Below the pieces are notes generated by a model. It was given only the letters and a program-made list of their open reading frames with translations. It made no database searches and was not told the origin of the DNA. A stretch of 8,132 nucleotides of DNA from Verrucomicrobiota bacterium. GTDB lineage: Bacteria; Verrucomicrobiota; Kiritimatiellia; Kiritimatiellales; Tichowtungiaceae. The translations under genes were made by a program, and so were the position numbers. Below, one piece after another: positions 5,652-8,132 of this stretch. The stretch covers positions 1 to 8,132 of the forward strand of contig JAUXCB010000060.1 of the NCBI GenBank assembly GCA_030619095.1, in the 5' to 3' direction. Every line of letters begins with the position of its first letter. Position 1 is the stretch's first letter.

Positions 5652-6843
5652 TGCAGATTTTCCAATCCTTGGAATTTCGCACGACACGCGGACTCTAAAG
5701 TCCGGAGATGTCTATATCGCCATCAAGGGGGAGCACTTTGACGGGCATGATTTTGTTGAGCAGGCGGTTGAGAAGGGCGCAGCGGGTCTGATTGTTGAGC
5801 GGGAGTGTCCACGCATTGAAACGCCGCAGTTGATTGTTCCCGATACGATGGATGCACTCTGGAAACTGGCTGTGGGTGTGCGCCAGGAATGGACAGGCAC
5901 CGTCATCGGAATCACCGGGAGTGTCGGAAAAACCACGGTCAAAGAGTTGATCGCCTCCGTGCTGGCGCAAACGGGCACCGTGGCGAAGACCCCCGGAAAC
6001 TGGAACAACGAGATCGGTCTGCCGCTCAGCATGTTGGCCGCCGATCGCACAGCGGATTTTTTTGTGTTTGAGTTGGGGATGAATCATCCCGGAGAAATTG
6101 AGCGGCTTTCTGCTCTTCTGCTGCCTGACTGGGCGCTGATTACAAACATCGGGAAAGCCCATACGGAGTTTTTTGAGAATCTCGGCGAAATAGCCGATGA
6201 AAAAGCCTCTATTCTTTGCCATGCAGGCCAGGCAGTTCTAGACGGTGATTCGCAATGGTTCGAGCGGATAAAGTCCGGGTTCGGCGGGCCGGTTGTCACA
6301 CTCACAGGAAAATCATTTATCGCCCCGCAACCCGGCGCGCATATGGTTCAAAACACACGCTTTGCGGCAACCCTTGGATTGGAACTGGGGGTTTCCTTCG
6401 ATGAGGTTCAAAACGGGCTGGATCTATTCACCCCCGCGCCCATGCGCTGGGAAGAGAGTGAGCAGGGTGGCGTTGTTTTTATTAATGATGCATATAACGC
6501 CAACCCGCTTTCGATGCGCGCGGCTCTATCCACCTTTGCGGAGCTTCCGTGCGAAGGTCGCAGGTTTCTGGTGCTCGGCGGTATGCGCGAGCTCGGCGCG
6601 CAGAGTGAGCAGGAGCACCGCGCGCTGGGTGAATTCGTGGATTCTCTGCAGGTTCACAGGGTCATTACGGTCGGCGAGCTCGGCACTCAATTGATTTGCG
6701 AGAGTCTCTCCGGAATAGAAAAACCAACCGTTGTCGAAGTTTTGCGTGAAGAATTGAAAGCAGGTGATAAGGTGCTTCTCAAGGCCTCGCGCGGCGAGCA
6801 TCTCGAAACCATTCTCGAAGAGCTGAAAACAGGAGCGGACTAA
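5626..6843 (+). CDS. murF: MurF, UDP-MurNAc-tripeptide D-alanyl-D-alanine ligase (N-terminus disturbed)
   Basis: An ATP-dependent Mur ligase that adds D-Ala-D-Ala to complete the UDP-MurNAc-pentapeptide. In this frame (405 aa from ATG 5626) it shows GISHDTRTLKSGDVYIAIKG (16-35), FDGHDF, the ATP loop GITGSVGKTT (95-104), NWNNEIG (125-131), ELGMNHPGE (149-157), NIGKAHTEFF, NDAYNANP (287-294) and KASRG (386-390). Two oddities stand out. The first helix is encoded in another frame (from ATG 5601), so ATG 5626, with only a weak GGA before it, gives a protein short by about 10-14 residues. The central part is also compact: about 17 residues (VVTLTGKSFIAPQPGAH, 223-239) stand where E. coli MurF has near 47. 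The frame is open up to a TTG at 5515, but that stretch is translated repeat DNA and not MurF. Confidence 0.88.
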   Translation: MPPQAVNADADFPILGISHDTRTLKSGDVYIAIKGEHFDGHDFVEQAVEKGAAGLIVERECPRIETPQLIVPDTMDALWKLAVGVRQEWTGTVIGITGSVGKTTVKELIASVLAQTGTVAKTPGNWNNEIGLPLSMLAADRTADFFVFELGMNHPGEIERLSALLLPDWALITNIGKAHTEFFENLGEIADEKASILCHAGQAVLDGDSQWFERIKSGFGGPVVTLTGKSFIAPQPGAHMVQNTRFAATLGLELGVSFDEVQNGLDLFTPAPMRWEESEQGGVVFINDAYNANPLSMRAALSTFAELPCEGRRFLVLGGMRELGAQSEQEHRALGEFVDSLQVHRVITVGELGTQLICESLSGIEKPTVVEVLREELKAGDKVLLKASRGEHLETILEELKTGAD

Positions 6844-6846
6844 TTT

Positions 6847-7977
6847 ATGTTATATTGGCTACATGAACTGAGCGATCTCTTGTCGCCCCTGCGGATTTTT
6901 CGCTACATCACCTTTCGCACCGTCATGGCGGCCGGAACCGCCTTCGTCTTAAGTCTGATCATCGGCCCCTGGCTGATTAGAAAACTCCTTGCCATCCATT
7001 TTGGGGAGCAGTGCGAGGACAAGCGTGTTGCGCGGCTTGACCGCTCTTCCAAAGTTGGAACCCCCACGATGGGCGGGCTGATGATTCTCTTCACAGCAAC
7101 GGTAGCCAGCGTTGTCTGGGCCGTGCCGGGCAATTTCTATGTCCTATGCGCAGTCACCACATTTCTCTTCATGGGTCTGCTCGGATTCATCGATGACTAT
7201 CTGAAAGTTAAACGGGAGAAAGGGCTTTCGCCGCGCGTCAAACTGCTGGGGCAGGGGCTGTGGACAGCACTGCTTTTCTTTGCGCTCTGCTCCAATGAAG
7301 AAACCTGCCTTCGCACGCAACAGCTGATGGTTCCGTTTTTTAAAGATCCAGTGATTGCATCCATGGGGATTTTCGGCACGCTGGGCTTCCTCTTTCTCGT
7401 TCTGGTGGGATCCTCCAACGCCGTTAATCTCACCGATGGGCTCGACGGGCTGGCCATTGGTTGTTCGAACTCGGCGGTGGCCGCCTATTTAGCGATGGCG
7501 TACGTGGCGGGACACTATGTTTTTGCTGACTATCTTCAGGTTCCCTTTGTGAAGGGTGGGGGGGAGTTGGCTGTCTTTTGCGGTGCGCTGCTCGGCGCGG
7601 GACTCGGTTTTCTGTGGTTTAACTGCCATCCAGCCAGAGTGTTTATGGGCGATACCGGAAGCCTGGCCATCGGCGGCGGCATTGCCGCCGTCGCTATTCT
7701 GATCAAGCAGGGGCTGGTGCTCATCATTGTAGGCGGAGTATTTGTTGTGGAGGCCGCCAGCGTTCTTTTGCAAACAACCTGGTATAAATTCACCCGCAAG
7801 CGCTACGGCGAGGGTCGTCGCATCTTCCGCTGTGCGCCGCTTCATCACCATTTTGAATATCTGGCGGAAGAGCGGGGCACATCGGTGGATGCTTACGAAA
7901 ACCGCATCACGATTCGTTTCTGGATTTTTGGAATCATCTTCGCCCTCATCGGCCTCGCCAGCCTGAAGATCCGCTAA
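6847..7977 (+). CDS. mraY: MraY, phospho-N-acetylmuramoyl-pentapeptide transferase
   Basis: A polytopic inner-membrane enzyme that transfers phospho-MurNAc-pentapeptide from UDP to undecaprenyl phosphate, forming lipid I. The 376 residues match the family length. Motifs in order are TPTMGGLMI (72-80), IDDYLK with Asp116/Asp117, SNAVNLTDGLDGLA (190-203, with Asn194, Asp197, Asp200), FNCHPARVFMGDTGSLA (258-274, with Asp269) and APLHHHFE (330-337, with His333-335). About ten hydrophobic segments alternate with these loops. All catalytic and Mg-binding residues are present. It starts 3 nt after the murF stop, so translational coupling is likely. The ribosome binding site is weak (GAGCGGA overlapping the end of murF). 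Confidence 0.97.
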   Translation: MLYWLHELSDLLSPLRIFRYITFRTVMAAGTAFVLSLIIGPWLIRKLLAIHFGEQCEDKRVARLDRSSKVGTPTMGGLMILFTATVASVVWAVPGNFYVLCAVTTFLFMGLLGFIDDYLKVKREKGLSPRVKLLGQGLWTALLFFALCSNEETCLRTQQLMVPFFKDPVIASMGIFGTLGFLFLVLVGSSNAVNLTDGLDGLAIGCSNSAVAAYLAMAYVAGHYVFADYLQVPFVKGGGELAVFCGALLGAGLGFLWFNCHPARVFMGDTGSLAIGGGIAAVAILIKQGLVLIIVGGVFVVEAASVLLQTTWYKFTRKRYGEGRRIFRCAPLHHHFEYLAEERGTSVDAYENRITIRFWIFGIIFALIGLASLKIR

Positions 7978-8068
7978 GGCATTTGCTTCACTGAAAGAAA
8001 GGAGAAGGGGGGGGGCTTTAATAAAACAGGGCTGGACGGTTTCGGTGCAGGTGGTAGATTTTACTTGT

Positions 8069-8095
8069 CAACGGGGACAACGGGGGCAACGGGGT
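8069..8095 (+). repeat. Triple tandem 9-mer CAACGGGGN
   Basis: Three head-to-tail copies, CAACGGGGA, CAACGGGGG and CAACGGGGT, are identical except for the last base. They follow mraY by about 90 nt in DNA without a recognisable gene. A run of nine G lies at 8007-8015 earlier in the same spacer. The third copy leads into the hairpin at 8092-8121. Confidence 0.7.
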
Positions 8096-8121
8096 CAGTC
8101 CGGGAATTTAGGAATTGACCC
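8092..8121. repeat. REP-like hairpin GGGTCA/TGACCC
   Basis: GGGTCA (8092-8097) and TCC (8099-8101) pair with GGA (8111-8113) and TGACCC (8116-8121) across a short AT-rich loop. Hairpins of the form GGGGTCA...TGACCCC are commonly seen next to REP-associated Y1 transposase (RayT) genes, so such a gene may lie just past the window. There is no T-run, so it is not an obvious terminator for the cluster. Confidence 0.45.
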
Positions 8122-8132
8122 GCCGGGCCGGA

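Larger units (their letters stand above)
7978..8132. other. Gene-free spacer after mraY
   Basis: No ORF with a plausible start and ribosome binding site begins here, although murD usually follows mraY directly in dcw clusters. The spacer contains a purine-rich stretch with nine consecutive G (8007-8015), the triple 9-mer and the REP-like hairpin. I see no convincing intrinsic terminator. Confidence 0.5.

Noticed and set aside
8000..8015. GGAGAAG plus nine G as a ribosome binding site for a downstream gene
   Set aside because: No start codon with a meaningful open frame follows within ribosome-binding distance.

Overview
The window holds the front half of a division and cell wall (dcw) cluster. 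All genes lie on the + strand in the classical order mraZ, (small ORF), rsmH/mraW, ftsL-like, ftsI, murE, murF, mraY. The organism is a Gram-negative-type bacterium making peptidoglycan, and the DNPR motif of MurE points to meso-diaminopimelate as the third stem-peptide residue. Codon use is moderately GC-rich. A degenerate FtsL, scattered AACGCA/CACGAAT-type palindromic repeats and the style of the proteins suggest the Verrucomicrobiota/Kiritimatiellota (PVC) neighbourhood. That placement is inference, not proof.

Layout: 1-83 is the upstream region of mraZ, with helically phased G-rich pentamers resembling MraZ boxes. 84-542 is mraZ. Directly after its stop lies a 38-bp near-perfect palindrome (542-579), then an SD-led 62-codon ORF of unknown function (591-779). 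rsmH (788-1717) overlaps an FtsL-like gene (1714-2070) by ATGA. ftsI (2092-3828) and murE (about 3845-5308) follow closely.

The tight packing breaks between murE and murF. A roughly 235-bp nested inverted-repeat element (5321-5555) sits there, carrying a 20-codon ORF that looks like the stump of a GxxExxY-type gene. Just beyond it, the expected MurF N-terminus (from ATG 5601) is in a different frame from the rest of murF. The uninterrupted frame offers ATG 5626 as an in-frame start. mraY (6847-7977) follows murF after 3 nt. After mraY the cluster does not continue at once with murD: the last 155 bp hold a 9-G run, a triple CAACGGGGN repeat and a GGGTCA/TGACCC hairpin of REP type.

Together the genes cover the addition of meso-DAP (MurE) and D-Ala-D-Ala (MurF) to the UDP-MurNAc peptide, transfer of the pentapeptide to undecaprenyl phosphate (MraY), septal cross-linking (FtsI with FtsL), 16S rRNA methylation (RsmH) and transcriptional control of the cluster (MraZ). 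I see no wholly new system. The most interesting points are the split murF frame beside the inserted element, the palindrome after mraZ, and the uncharacterised small ORF.
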